Shown here piece after piece: positions 7,965 through 17,295 of a stretch of 64,000 nucleotides of DNA. The notes beneath the pieces are model-generated. The model saw only the letters and a list, made by a program, of their open reading frames with translations. It had not been told where the DNA came from and did no database searches. The DNA comes from Nocardia rhizosphaerihabitans (GTDB taxonomy: Bacteria; Actinomycetota; Actinomycetes; Mycobacteriales; Mycobacteriaceae). Made by a program: the position numbers and the translations under genes. Every line of letters starts with the position of its first letter. Within the stretch, counting starts at the first letter, position 1. The DNA is taken from assembly GCF_014646295.1 (NCBI RefSeq), contig NZ_BMNE01000003.1:491965-555964 (forward strand), in the 5' to 3' direction.

Positions 7965-9577
7965 CCATGCCCGAATTCGACCTGGCGACACTGCACGAGG
8001 CGATCGCCGAGGCACTCGCCGAGGAACCGTGTGTGATCACCGCACAGCGGAGTTGCAGCTGGCGCGAGACCACCGACCGGACGCGCAGGTTCGCCGCGGT
8101 ACTGCGGGCCAACGGGCTCGGCGGACGCAAGCCCGTCGACAACGCCTGGGAGACCGGTCAGGACCACCTCGGCCTCTACCTGCACAACGGCGCGGAGTAC
8201 CTGGAGGGCGTTCTCGGCGCGCACAAGGCATCGGTCGCGCCGTTCAACATCAACTACCGCTACACGCCCACCGAGCTGGCGTACCTGCTACGCGACGCAC
8301 AGGCAAACGCGGTGCTGTTCGGCGGGCACTTCGCCGAGACCCTCGCGGCGGCGCTGACCGAGCTGGACGAACCCCCGCTGCTGATCCAGGTCGACGACGG
8401 CAGCGGCGCACCGCTACTCGACGGCGCGCTGGACTACGAAACCGCGCTGGCCGCAGCCGATCCCGAACGGGGTGTCCCCGAATCCGGGCCGGAAGACCGC
8501 CACCTGCTCTACACCGGCGGCACCACCGGTATGCCGAAGGGCGTCATCTGGCGCGTCGGCGATCTCGTGGCCGGTCCGCTCGGCGTCCGCAAGGCGACGT
8601 CGACGGAGGAAGTCGTCGAGCGGGCGCTGCGGATCCGCGGCCGGGTGCTCCCCGCACCGCCGCTCATGCACGGCGCCGGGACCGGTATCGCCCTCGGCGG
8701 CTGGCTTTCCGGTGCGACCATCGTCTTCCAGCCGAGTCCGGAACGGTTCGATGCCGGCGTGCTGCTCGACACCTGCGTACAGCACGAGGTCACCTCGATC
8801 GCCATCGTCGGCGACGCGTTCGGCGCGCCGATGGTGTCCGAGCTCCAGACACGTCCGCGCACCCCGCCCGCCTTGAGGCTCATCGTCAACAGCGGTGCCG
8901 CGCTGCGTGACTCGCTCAAGGACCAACTGCGTGAGCTCATCCCCAGCGTGCGGATCAGCGACATGCTCGGCTCCTCCGAGACGGGTTTGCACGCCAAACG
9001 CGGCTCCGGCTCGAGTACCTTCTCGGCGCGCGGCAACACCGCGCTGATCGACGAAACCCGTACCCGCATAGTCGAACCCGGCAGCGAGGAGATCGGCTGG
9101 CTGGCCCAGGGTGGTGCCATTCCCATGGGCTACCTCGGTGATCCGGACAAGACCGCGGCGACCTTCGTCACCGTGGACGGCCGCCGCTTCTCGGTCCCCG
9201 GTGACCGCGCCCGCCTCACTGACACCGGCGAGTTCGAATTCCTCGGGCGGGAGGCCACCACCATCAACACCGGTGGGGAGAAGGTCTTCGCCGAAGAGGT
9301 CGAACAGGTGGTGCGAGGGCTACCCGGCGTCGCCGACGCCGTGGTCGTCGGGCGCCCCAGCCAACGCTGGGGGCAAGAGGTCGTCGCGCTGTACCAACCC
9401 GCTGACGACACTGTCACGACCGAGCAGTTGCGCGACGGCTGCCGCGAAGCGCTGGCGGGCTACAAGATCCCTAAGGTCTTCCTTCGCGTCGACAGGGTCG
9501 GCAGGCACGCGAACGGCAAAGCCGACTATGCCTGGGCCAAGGCCGCCGCAGTTTCCACCCCACAGGAGCAAGCATGA
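7961..9577 (+). CDS. Acyl-CoA synthetase, FadD19-like
   Basis: A 538-residue AMP-forming acyl-CoA ligase that activates a carboxylate to its CoA ester. The ATP-binding P-loop YTGGTTGMPKG is at about residues 184-194. It is followed by GSSETG, PGDRARLTDTGEFEF, and the C-terminal NTGGEKVFAEEVE. The final lysine region GKADYAWAK closely follows FadD19, which activates cholesterol side-chain acids in mycobacteria. The start is the ATG at 7961, overlapping the DUF35 stop (ATGA) and giving MTMPEFDLA. The CYP gene overlaps its stop by 4 bp. Specificity for a sterol or isoprenoid acid is inferred from these relatives. Confidence 0.92.
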   Translation: MTMPEFDLATLHEAIAEALAEEPCVITAQRSCSWRETTDRTRRFAAVLRANGLGGRKPVDNAWETGQDHLGLYLHNGAEYLEGVLGAHKASVAPFNINYRYTPTELAYLLRDAQANAVLFGGHFAETLAAALTELDEPPLLIQVDDGSGAPLLDGALDYETALAAADPERGVPESGPEDRHLLYTGGTTGMPKGVIWRVGDLVAGPLGVRKATSTEEVVERALRIRGRVLPAPPLMHGAGTGIALGGWLSGATIVFQPSPERFDAGVLLDTCVQHEVTSIAIVGDAFGAPMVSELQTRPRTPPALRLIVNSGAALRDSLKDQLRELIPSVRISDMLGSSETGLHAKRGSGSSTFSARGNTALIDETRTRIVEPGSEEIGWLAQGGAIPMGYLGDPDKTAATFVTVDGRRFSVPGDRARLTDTGEFEFLGREATTINTGGEKVFAEEVEQVVRGLPGVADAVVVGRPSQRWGQEVVALYQPADDTVTTEQLRDGCREALAGYKIPKVFLRVDRVGRHANGKADYAWAKAAAVSTPQEQA

Positions 9578-10791
9578 TCACCACCGTCCCCGATTTCGGG
9601 AACCCCGACACCTACCTAGACGGCTTCCCGTACGACGAGGTCGCCGCACTGCGCCGGGAGTCGCCGGTCGTGTGGGTGCCCGAACCGGCCTCGGGTGACT
9701 TCCCCGGTGGCCCGGGCTTCTGGTTGTTCACCAAGCACGCCGACGTGATGGCCGCGGGGAAGCGCCCCGAGGTGTTCAGCTCTTATGAGGGCGGGACCTG
9801 GGTTCGTGAGGTGTCTCGCGCGGAACTTCAGATCCAGCGCCAAGCGATGCTGAACATCGACCCGCCGATGCACACCCAGATGCGCAAGCTCATCAGCAAG
9901 GCCTTCACGCCGCGCGTGGTCAACGGCATGATGGAATCCATCAGCGCGCACGCCGACGCGATCGTCGACCGGCTCGGCGACGGCGGCGACATCGACTGGG
10001 TCCAGCAGGTCTCCTCCGAGCTGCCGCTGCTGGTGCTGGCCGACATCCTCGGCGTCCCCTCCGACGAACGGCATCTGCTGTTCGACTGGACCAACCGCAT
10101 GGTCGGCTTCGACGATCCGGAAGCCGTGGACAAGAAGTCCTACGTCTCGGCGTTCCTCGAGTTGTTCGCCTACGCTCGCGCCCAGACCGCGGCCAAGCGT
10201 GCCGAACCCACCGACGATGTGTGGAGTCTGGTGGTCAATGCCGAGGTCGACGGTCGCCGCCTCACCGATGACGAGCTGGACCGGTTCTTCCAGCTGCTGG
10301 TCATCGCCGGCAACGAAACCACTCGCAACATGCTCAACGGCGCGATCCTGCTGCTGTCGCAGAACCCGGACCAGTTCCAGCTGCTGCGTGACGACCCCAG
10401 CCTGATGCCGCAGGCCGTCGAAGAAATCCTGCGGATGTTCCCGCCGATCCTCCAGTTCCGGCGCACCTGCGTCCAGGACACCGAGGTCAGCGGGCAGCAG
10501 ATCAAGGCAGGCGACAAGGTCGTGCTGTCCTATGCCGCTGCCAACCGCGACGACACCGTGTTCGAGAATCCCGACACCTTCGACATCACGCGCAAGACCA
10601 ACCCACACGTCTCCTTCGGGTTCGGTACTCACTTCTGCCTCGGTAGCGGTGTAGCTCGCCTGGAGGGCCGCGTCCTGCTGACCAAGCTGTTCGAGCGCTT
10701 CAGCACCGTCGAGGTCACCGGCACGCCGGTCCGGCTGCGGTCCAACTTCGTCAACGGCATCACCGAGCTGCCCGTTCGGCTGGAACGGTAA
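9574..10791 (+). CDS. Cytochrome P450 (CYP124/125/142-like)
   Basis: A 405-residue bacterial class I P450. The heme-thiolate loop [10 protein letters not shown] places the ligand at Cys355. The I-helix oxygen-activation motif AGNETTRN is at about 245-252, with the ExxR region around EEILRMF. The N-terminal [10 protein letters not shown] and VFSSYEGG segments match the group that hydroxylates terminal methyls of sterols and branched lipids. It needs a ferredoxin and reductase; the fused ferredoxin-reductase at 1850 shares the same operator motif. A role in starting side-chain oxidation is consistent with the flanking FadD and FadE genes. Confidence 0.93.
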   Translation: MITTVPDFGNPDTYLDGFPYDEVAALRRESPVVWVPEPASGDFPGGPGFWLFTKHADVMAAGKRPEVFSSYEGGTWVREVSRAELQIQRQAMLNIDPPMHTQMRKLISKAFTPRVVNGMMESISAHADAIVDRLGDGGDIDWVQQVSSELPLLVLADILGVPSDERHLLFDWTNRMVGFDDPEAVDKKSYVSAFLELFAYARAQTAAKRAEPTDDVWSLVVNAEVDGRRLTDDELDRFFQLLVIAGNETTRNMLNGAILLLSQNPDQFQLLRDDPSLMPQAVEEILRMFPPILQFRRTCVQDTEVSGQQIKAGDKVVLSYAAANRDDTVFENPDTFDITRKTNPHVSFGFGTHFCLGSGVARLEGRVLLTKLFERFSTVEVTGTPVRLRSNFVNGITELPVRLER

Positions 10792-10799
10792 GGTCGACA

Positions 10800-11948
10800 T
10801 TGAGCAACCTCTGGACCACTCCCGAACGGTTGGAGCTGCGAAAGCTGGTCGCCGACTTCACGATCCGCGAGATCGCGCCGAACATGGACCAGTGGGAGCG
10901 CGACGGGCAGCTGCCGCGCTCCCTGCACCGGAAAGCCGGATCGCTGGGCCTGCTCGAACTGGCGTTTCCCGAATCCGCCGGTGGCGCGGGTGATTACATC
11001 GATCTGTCCATCCTGATCGAGGAATTGATCGGCAACGGCGGTAGTCCGGGTCTGTGCGGGTCGTTGCTGACGCATACCATCGCCGCGCCGCACATCGCCA
11101 CCGCGGGCGATCCCGCCCAGGTAGTCGAATACGTGCAACCGACCCTCCGGGGTGCGAGGATCGGTTCCCTCGCGATCACCGAGCCGGGCACCGGCTCCGA
11201 CGTGGCATCCGTGCGCACCACGGCAGTGCGCGACGGCGATCACTACGTCGTCAACGGCGCCAAGACCTACATCACCTCGGGGACCCGCGCCGACTACGTG
11301 ACGACGGTGGTTCGCACCGGTGACGCAGGCCATCGGGGATTGTCCCTGCTGATCGTCGACACCGACACGCCGGGATTCTCCGTGGGGCGCAAGCTCGAGA
11401 AGATGGGCTGTCTGTGTTCGGACACCGCCGAACTGCACTACGACAACGTGCGGGTGCCCGTGGCGAATCTGGTCGGCATGGAGGGCTCGGCCTTCGCGCA
11501 GTTGATGACTCGCCTCGACGGTGAACGGCTCAATCTTGCGGTGCAGGGGTACGCGACCGCCCAGCGCGCCTTCGACCTCACCCTGCCGTGGGTGCGCGAC
11601 CGGGTCACCTTCGGTCAACCGCTGGCCGATCGGCAGGTGATCCGGCACAAGCTCGCCGAGATGGCGCGACGGATCACCGTCGCCCGGGTCTACGTGCGAG
11701 ATGTGCTGTCCCGCTACGTCGCGGGCGAGGCCCTCGGCGCCGAGGTGCCGATGGCCAAGAACACCGCGGCGAACGCCTGCGAGTACGTCGTCAACGAGGC
11801 GGTGCAGATCTTCGGCGGCATGGGCTACATCCGCGAGAACGAAGTCGAGCGGCTCTTCCGCGACGGCAGGCTGCTCAGCATCGGTGGCGGGGCGACCGAG
11901 ATCATGAACGAGGTCATCGCGAAGTCCCTTCCGCTGGGGACGCGCTGA
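10800..11948 (+). CDS. Acyl-CoA dehydrogenase, about 380 residues
   Basis: A 382-residue FAD acyl-CoA dehydrogenase that introduces a C2-C3 double bond. [15 protein letters not shown] and [10 protein letters not shown] are the flavin and substrate contacts. The usual C-terminal catalytic Glu (as in YEGT) is replaced here: the segment reads [10 protein letters not shown]. Instead there is Glu242 in LDGERLNLA, the helix-G position used by isovaleryl- and long-chain acyl-CoA dehydrogenases. This supports a branched-chain or bulky substrate. The start is TTG at 10800, 8 bp after the P450 stop, giving [13 protein letters not shown]. Confidence 0.9.
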   Translation: MSNLWTTPERLELRKLVADFTIREIAPNMDQWERDGQLPRSLHRKAGSLGLLELAFPESAGGAGDYIDLSILIEELIGNGGSPGLCGSLLTHTIAAPHIATAGDPAQVVEYVQPTLRGARIGSLAITEPGTGSDVASVRTTAVRDGDHYVVNGAKTYITSGTRADYVTTVVRTGDAGHRGLSLLIVDTDTPGFSVGRKLEKMGCLCSDTAELHYDNVRVPVANLVGMEGSAFAQLMTRLDGERLNLAVQGYATAQRAFDLTLPWVRDRVTFGQPLADRQVIRHKLAEMARRITVARVYVRDVLSRYVAGEALGAEVPMAKNTAANACEYVVNEAVQIFGGMGYIRENEVERLFRDGRLLSIGGGATEIMNEVIAKSLPLGTR

Positions 11949-13756
11949 TGGGCCACTATCGCGCGAATGTTCGCGACCTCGAATTCACGCTGTTCGACGT
12001 TTTCGGGCTGGACAAGATCCTCGCCACCGGCGCGTTCGACGATCTCGACGGCGAGACGGTGCGCACCATGCTCGCCGAGGCCGCGAAGCTGGCCGAAGGC
12101 CCGGTGGCGGAGGCGTTCGCCGACGCCGACCGCAACCCGCCGACCTTCGATCCCGCCACGCACACAGTGAGCATCCCGGAATCGTTCAAGCGATCGCTGC
12201 GCGCCTGGCAGGACGCCGAATGGTTCCGGGTGGGGCTGCGGCCGGAAGTGGGCGGTGTCCCCGCCCCGTCGATGGTGGCCTGGGCGATCACCGAATTCCT
12301 GCTCGGTGCCCAGCCCGGCATCTTCTTCTACCTGACCGGTCCCGCGTTCTCGGGCGTGCTGTACGGCATCGGCAACGAGGAACAGCAGCGGTGGGCCGAA
12401 CTCGCGGTGGAGCGCGGTTGGGGCACCACCATGGTGCTGACCGAACCCGACGCCGGTTCCGATGTGGGTGCCGCCCGGACCAAGGCGATCCCTCAGGAAG
12501 ACGGCAGCTGGCACCTCGAAGGTGTCAAACGCTTCATCACCTCCGCGGACGCCGACGATCTGTTCGAGAACACCGTGCACCTGGTGCTCGGCCGACCCGA
12601 AGGCGCTGGGCCGGGAACCAAGGGTTTGAGCCTGTTCTATGTCCCCAAGTTCCACTTCGACTCCGAAACGGGCGAGCTGGGCGATCGCAACGGGGTATTC
12701 GTCACCGGCCTCGAGCACAAGATGGGGCTGAAGGTATCGGCCACCTGCGAAGTCACCCTGGGCGGGCACGGCACGCCCGCCAAGGGTTGGTTGGTCGGCG
12801 ATACCCATAACGGCATCGCACAGATGTTCCAGATTATCGAGACCGCGCGGATGATGGTGGGCACCAAGGCGATCGCCACCCTGTCCACCGGCTACCTCAA
12901 CGCGCTCGACTACGCCCGCAATCGCGTGCAGGGTGCGGATCTGACGGCGATCGCGGACAAATCGGCACCCCGGGTGAACATTCTGCGCCACCCGGACGTG
13001 CGCCGGTCGCTGCTCATGCAGAAGGCGTACGCCGAAGGGCTGCGCGCGGTCTACCTGTTCACCGCGGCGCATCAGGACGAGGAGGCGGCGCAGGTCGTCT
13101 CTGGCGCCGACCCCGCGATGGCAGCCGGAGTCAACGACCTGATGCTGCCGATCGTGAAGGGTGTCGGCTCCGAACGCGCCTTCGCGATGCTCACCGAGTC
13201 GCTGCAAACCCTGGGTGGCTCGGGCTACCTGCAGGACTACCCGATCGAGCAGTACCTGCGTGACGCGAAGATCGACTCGCTCTACGAAGGCACCACGGCG
13301 ATCCAGGCTCAGGACTTCTTCTTCCGGAAGATCCTGCGGGACAAGGGCGTCGCGTTCGAGTTCCTGCTCGGCAAGATCACCGAATTCGCGGCGGCAGTAC
13401 CGTCGGAGCTGGCCGGTGAAGCCGATCTGCTGGTCGCGGCGGTGGTGGATGCGCGAGCGATGGCGGCGGTCCTGACCGGCTATGCCACCGGTACGGACCC
13501 GGCCGAGGTCTATCGGGTCGGGCTCGGGTCGGTGCGGTTCCTGATGGCGGTGGGCGATCTGGTCATCGGCTGGCTGCTGTTGTGGCAGGCGAGCGTGGCG
13601 CTGGCATCGGGCACCGTCGACCCCGACTACCGGGCGGGCAAGGTGGCGGTGGCGCGCTTCTTCGCCGCCGACATCCTGCCCGGGCTCGCCGCAGTGCGCG
13701 GCGTGCTGGACAGTATCGATCATGCTGTGATGGACCTCGCCGATACGGCGTTCTGA
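11948..13756 (+). CDS. Large acyl-CoA dehydrogenase (FadE5-like)
   Basis: A 602-residue acyl-CoA dehydrogenase of the long form, with an extra C-terminal domain, opening with the family-typical [33 protein letters not shown] and EGVKRFITS mark the FAD region. The catalytic Glu447 lies in [14 protein letters not shown]. The C-terminal 130 residues form the additional helical domain of this subfamily. Related mycobacterial FadE5 accepts a broad range of acyl-CoAs. The ATG at 11948 overlaps the preceding stop (TGATG); this is the last gene before a strong terminator, so the P450 operon runs from 5606 to 13756. Confidence 0.92.
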   Translation: MGHYRANVRDLEFTLFDVFGLDKILATGAFDDLDGETVRTMLAEAAKLAEGPVAEAFADADRNPPTFDPATHTVSIPESFKRSLRAWQDAEWFRVGLRPEVGGVPAPSMVAWAITEFLLGAQPGIFFYLTGPAFSGVLYGIGNEEQQRWAELAVERGWGTTMVLTEPDAGSDVGAARTKAIPQEDGSWHLEGVKRFITSADADDLFENTVHLVLGRPEGAGPGTKGLSLFYVPKFHFDSETGELGDRNGVFVTGLEHKMGLKVSATCEVTLGGHGTPAKGWLVGDTHNGIAQMFQIIETARMMVGTKAIATLSTGYLNALDYARNRVQGADLTAIADKSAPRVNILRHPDVRRSLLMQKAYAEGLRAVYLFTAAHQDEEAAQVVSGADPAMAAGVNDLMLPIVKGVGSERAFAMLTESLQTLGGSGYLQDYPIEQYLRDAKIDSLYEGTTAIQAQDFFFRKILRDKGVAFEFLLGKITEFAAAVPSELAGEADLLVAAVVDARAMAAVLTGYATGTDPAEVYRVGLGSVRFLMAVGDLVIGWLLLWQASVALASGTVDPDYRAGKVAVARFFAADILPGLAAVRGVLDSIDHAVMDLADTAF

Positions 13757-13782
13757 GGCTCCGCGAGGCGAACGGCAGCAGC

Positions 13783-13818
13783 GGCAGGCTCCGGTGGATG
13801 AATCCACCGGAGCCTGCC
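13783..13818. terminator. Bidirectional hairpin terminator
   Basis: A perfect 17-bp stem: GGCAGGCTCCGGTGGAT at 13783-13799 and its exact complement at 13802-13818, with a 2-nt loop. It lies between the convergent FadE and MFS genes and should end both transcripts. Confidence 0.85.
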
Positions 13819-13835
13819 GTCGTTTCGCTGGGTTG

Positions 13836-15146
13836 TCAGCCCATGACGCGACGTGCGTCGCGCTCGGGGTTGATCAACGCGATCGCGAGGAGGCCGCCGA
13901 TACCGGCTGTGACGCCGTAGATCTGGAACGCCAGGAGGTAGCCGTCGGCTTTGGTCTCCGCCGCGTCGACGATGACACCGGTGAGGTAGGGGGCGATCAG
14001 GCCGCCCACCGACATGAGGGCGGTGAACAGGCCGAGGGTGCCCGCCAGCTGGCTCGGCGGGCACAGCTGGGAGACACCAGCGATGAACAACGCGTAGACA
14101 CAGTTGCTGATGCCGTAACCGAGGGTTATCGCGGCCACCGCCTGCGCGGGCGTGCTCAGGAAGGGCAGCGCCAGCAGGCTCACGCAGGTGACCAGCAGTG
14201 TGCACCCGGGCAGAATGCCCCGCATGGCACGTCCTGAGGTGCCCTTCGCCATCATCCGGTCAGCGATGAAGGTCGTGCTGAATATGAAGAAGAGGCCCGC
14301 GATGCTGGGGACACCGAACAGGCTGCCTGCCGTCAGTCGGCTGTAGCCGAGTCCCTCTTCGAAATAGGAGGGGAGCCAGGTCAAGACGGTGGTGGACAGC
14401 GCGTAGGCGCTGAAGATGGCGAGTGTCGCGGCGATGAAGGTGGGGGTGAGGAAGATGCGCAGCCACGGGACCTTGATGGTTGGGGCGTTCTCGGCCTCGG
14501 CCTCGGCGGCGGCTACGGCCTTCGCGCCGTAAGGTCCCTCCTTCCAGGTGGACAGCCACAGCAGCACCCATGCGGCGCCGAGGCCGGCCAGGGTGAGGAA
14601 GGCGGCGCGCCATCCCCAGTGGACCACGATGGCCGCCAGGGCCGGTGCCGCCAGGATCTTGGTCAGCGGCGCGCTGGCGGTGAGGCAGGCGCTGGGCAGT
14701 GCCCGCTTCTCCATGGGGTGCCAGGCGAAGATCGCCGTGCACACAACGGCGAGGGCCGGTCCCTCGAAGAATCCGAGCAGCATTCGGCTCACCAGCAGAA
14801 CGCCGAAGGATGCCGCAACGACTGTGGGCAGCATGACGAGAGACCAGGACAGCGCGATCAGAATCAGCAGCCAGCGCATGCTCACCCGGCGCGCCAACGG
14901 CCCGGCGAGCAGGCCGCCCACGGCGAAGGTGACGAAGAAGGCGCTGCCGATCATGCCGATCTGGGAGGCGGTGAGACCGAGCTCATCCCGGAGCGGTTTG
15001 GCGGCGATGCCGAGGATCGCCTTGTCGGAGTAGTTGATGACGTACAGCACGACGACGGTGGCGGTGATGCCCCAGGCGCGTGCGTGTGAGTAGACGGGAT
15101 CGGTCCCGGATACACCGGTGGGTGCGGTGGATTGTTTCGTGGTCAT
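13836..15146 (-). CDS. MFS transporter, anion:cation symporter type
   Basis: A 436-residue integral membrane protein with about 12 hydrophobic segments. After a polar N-terminus, TM1 contains VVVLYVINYSDKAILGI. The loop 2-3 region GGLLAGPLARRVSMRW is the MFS signature area, and a cytoplasmic loop rich in Ala/Glu (AVAAAEAEAENAP) separates the two six-helix halves. The fold and the NYSDKAILG motif fit the ACS family (organic acid transporters). The start is the ATG at 15146; the frame is open upstream but reads as non-protein. Its position beside the CoA-ester catabolic operon suggests uptake of a carboxylate substrate, which is an inference. Confidence 0.88.
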   Translation of the reverse strand: MTTKQSTAPTGVSGTDPVYSHARAWGITATVVVLYVINYSDKAILGIAAKPLRDELGLTASQIGMIGSAFFVTFAVGGLLAGPLARRVSMRWLLILIALSWSLVMLPTVVAASFGVLLVSRMLLGFFEGPALAVVCTAIFAWHPMEKRALPSACLTASAPLTKILAAPALAAIVVHWGWRAAFLTLAGLGAAWVLLWLSTWKEGPYGAKAVAAAEAEAENAPTIKVPWLRIFLTPTFIAATLAIFSAYALSTTVLTWLPSYFEEGLGYSRLTAGSLFGVPSIAGLFFIFSTTFIADRMMAKGTSGRAMRGILPGCTLLVTCVSLLALPFLSTPAQAVAAITLGYGISNCVYALFIAGVSQLCPPSQLAGTLGLFTALMSVGGLIAPYLTGVIVDAAETKADGYLLAFQIYGVTAGIGGLLAIALINPERDARRVMG

Positions 15147-15635
15147 CTTGATCCGTTCTCGGGTGTTGCTGAGTGTGCTGGCCGCGCGATAGCGGCAACG
15201 TCGAGTTGTGGGCGGTGCCTGCGTGGCAGGCGGTGACCCACGAGGGTGAAGGGCCTTTGATCGCAACCGGGCGGACAGGGGCCGGTGCGGCGGGGAATCG
15301 GAGACCTGAATATTTCGCCCGCACCGGCGTTACGGCAGCCGTTCGAGAATGCGGGGAGAGAGTCGACAGGCGGTATGTGGAGTGAGGAGCGCGGGCCGGT
15401 TCCGTTGCCGGAGCGACCTGTTCGCGATCAGGTGAGTCGTGGTCTCGAACCGCGCTGACTGGTTGAGGAGGGCACCTCCGCCCGGGCCTCCGGGATATCG
15501 GGGTGTGTTACGTGGATCACAACACTAAACATACAATGTGTTCAATTAGCAGGTGGGCAAATTGGTGGGCATCGGCGGGCGTGAAACTTTTCGAGGGGGC
15601 TGGGCGGCTAGTGGTGTCCCGCTGCCTGTGACATA
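15147..15635. other. Gene-free promoter region
   Basis: No convincing gene is visible between the MFS start and the echA8 promoter. The region contains an unusually AT-rich block at about 15505-15550. Within it is an inverted repeat AACAC-N12-GTGTT (15521-15542), a possible regulator site or promoter. The MFS gene may be expressed from here; its leader would then be several hundred bases. Confidence 0.4.
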
Positions 15636-15655
15636 CTGGCCGTACAGGCGGTCAG
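15636..15655. promoter_or_regulatory. TetR-type operator, copy 3, upstream of echA8
   Basis: The inverted repeat CTGGCCG-N6-CGGTCAG, spacer TACAGG. It is copy 1/2 in reverse orientation with one arm mismatch (G for A), followed by TGTG in place of TCAA. It lies about 140 bp before echA8 and its downstream TetR gene. Confidence 0.6.
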
Positions 15656-15690
15656 TGTGTCGTCGGTTTCCGGTATCCACATACCGCACG

Positions 15691-15795
15691 CTCGCTGCCG
15701 CGCTCTACGCGCGGTTCAACCAGACCGACGCGCGCCGGGACTTCTCGGCGATCGTCACCGACATCCGGGAGCGTTCCGGGGAGGGCACCGAATGA
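15691..15795 (+). pseudogene. C-terminal remnant of 3-hydroxyisobutyrate dehydrogenase (MmsB-like)
   Basis: The last 34 codons of an open frame read [11 protein letters not shown], then [16 protein letters not shown], and end in an ATGA overlap with echA8. This resembles the extreme C-terminus of MmsB, where a helix ending in a DFSA(I/V) motif is characteristic. In actinobacteria mmsB often directly precedes an echA8-type gene in valine-catabolism operons. The upstream part of the frame (15553-15690) contains the operator and is not protein-like. The simplest reading is that a deletion removed almost all of mmsB and joined the promoter to its tail. The identification rests on a short match and is tentative. 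Confidence 0.45.
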
Positions 15796-16568
15796 CCGAA
15801 TACGAGACGATCCTGCTCGAGCGCAAGAACCGGGTCGGCTGGATCACGCTGAATCGGCCGAAGGCTCTCAACGCGCTCAACACCCAGGTGCTCGACGACA
15901 TCGTCGCCGCCTTGGACGAACTCGAGCGCGACGACGAGATCGGCGCGGTGGTGATCACCGGCTCCGCCAAGGCTTTCGCGGCGGGCGCCGACATCAAGGA
16001 GATGCAGCCCAAGTCGTACATGGACATGTTCATGGACGACTTCTTCGCGCGCTGGGACCGGCTGGCCCAGTTCCGCAAGCCTACTGTCGCCGCGGTCGCG
16101 GGGTACGCCCTCGGCGGTGGCTGTGAGCTGGCCATGCTGTGCGACATCCTGATCGCCGCCGACACCGCGCAGTTCGGGCAGCCCGAGATCAAACTCGGCG
16201 TGATCCCGGGCATCGGCGGTTCGCAGCGGCTGACCCGCGCGGTCGGTAAGGCCAAGGCGATGGACCTGGTGCTGACCGGCCGGAACATGGGCGCCGAGGA
16301 GGCCGAACGGGCGGGTCTGGTCTCGCGCATCGTGCCCGCCGACGACCTGCTCGACACCGCCGCCGAGGTCGCCGAGACCATCGCGGCCAAGTCGCTGCCG
16401 GTCACCATGATCGCCAAGGAGGCGGTGAACCGGTCCTTCGAGACCACCCTCGCCGAGGGAATCCGCTTCGAGCGCCGTGTCTTCCATTCGCTGTTCGCGA
16501 TCGAGGATCAGAAGGAAGGCATGAACGCCTTCGTCGACAAGCGCACCGCGCACTTCACCCATCGGTGA
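15792..16568 (+). CDS. echA8: Enoyl-CoA hydratase EchA8
   Basis: A 258-residue hydratase very similar along its whole length to mycobacterial EchA8. It begins [20 protein letters not shown] and ends KRTAHFTHR. The oxyanion-hole segment is [11 protein letters not shown], and the catalytic glutamates lie in [12 protein letters not shown] and GQPEIKLGV. It hydrates short-chain enoyl-CoAs in fatty-acid and branched amino-acid breakdown. The ATG at 15792 overlaps the remnant frame upstream. A TetR gene follows after 1 bp, suggesting an autoregulated pair under the operator at 15636. Confidence 0.95.
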   Translation: MTEYETILLERKNRVGWITLNRPKALNALNTQVLDDIVAALDELERDDEIGAVVITGSAKAFAAGADIKEMQPKSYMDMFMDDFFARWDRLAQFRKPTVAAVAGYALGGGCELAMLCDILIAADTAQFGQPEIKLGVIPGIGGSQRLTRAVGKAKAMDLVLTGRNMGAEEAERAGLVSRIVPADDLLDTAAEVAETIAAKSLPVTMIAKEAVNRSFETTLAEGIRFERRVFHSLFAIEDQKEGMNAFVDKRTAHFTHR

Positions 16569-16569
16569 C

Positions 16570-17295
16570 GTGGATGATCGAGGATGTCGTCGCGAGGCGT
16601 TTCTGGCCGCGGCGCGCGGAGTGTTCGCGACCGCTGGGTACCACGGTGCTCGAATGGACGACATCAGCTCCCGGGCGGGCATAAGCAAGCCGGTGCTCTA
16701 CACCGAGTTCCCTGACAAGCTCGATCTGTATGTCGCTGTCCTGCAGCAGTATCTGGACCGGATGGTGGCCGGTGTTCGTCGAGGCGTGGCTGTGGACGCC
16801 GGGTACGGCGAACGTGTGCGGCGTGCGGTCATGGCCTACTTCGACTTCGTCGACGAGGACGAGGGTGGACACGTGCTCGTGTTCGAGACCCCGGTGCCCA
16901 GCGAACCAGTCATCGCGTGGCGGGTGAGTTGTGCCATGAGGGAATGCACGACGCTGGTGAGTGACCAGTTGCGCGGTGCTGGTGTCGACCCGGCCCGAGC
17001 TGGCATGTGCGCGTCGGGCCTCGTCGGCGCGAGCCATCTCGCGGCCAGAGACTGGCTCGATGCCGGACGACCGATTTCCAAGAGCGACGCGGCCGAAACG
17101 GTGGTCGCACTGTGCTGGAGCTTCAGCGTCGGCGCGGATATCAACTCTGATTCCACAACCGGCGCGTCCCGACGCCGTCGCCCCCTGTGCGCAATCTCAA
17201 TCTACCTGGAAGGACACCCATGCTCTCGCTCACCAGCCCGCCGTCCGAGCGGCGCTCGCAGCGTGTCACCCGGCTCGCGCTCGGCGGCCTCATGA
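16570..17295 (+). CDS. TetR-family transcriptional regulator, C-terminus possibly damaged
   Basis: A 241-codon TetR regulator. The N-terminal HTH is clear: FATAGYHGARMDDISSRAGI, then SKPVLYTEFPDKLDLYVAV. The ligand-binding domain ends around VVALCWSFSVGADINSD (about residue 195), the normal family length. The frame then continues about 45 codons through low-complexity basic sequence and overlaps the next gene by 76 bp. This suggests that the original stop was lost in a small deletion. GTG at 16570, 1 bp after the echA8 stop, is the start. It is the best local candidate for binding the CTGACCG-N6-CGGTCAG repeats, an inference from proximity and site geometry. Confidence 0.85.
   Translation: MDDRGCRREAFLAAARGVFATAGYHGARMDDISSRAGISKPVLYTEFPDKLDLYVAVLQQYLDRMVAGVRRGVAVDAGYGERVRRAVMAYFDFVDEDEGGHVLVFETPVPSEPVIAWRVSCAMRECTTLVSDQLRGAGVDPARAGMCASGLVGASHLAARDWLDAGRPISKSDAAETVVALCWSFSVGADINSDSTTGASRRRRPLCAISIYLEGHPCSRSPARRPSGARSVSPGSRSAAS

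Noticed and set aside
11825..13807. A 660-codon open frame antisense to the large FadE gene
   Set aside because: It is the complementary-strand shadow of a high-GC gene, has basic low-complexity composition and no recognisable motif, and crosses the terminator.
15521..15542. AACAC-N12-GTGTT as an integration (att) site
   Set aside because: There is no integrase, tRNA or second copy; a promoter or operator element is more likely.
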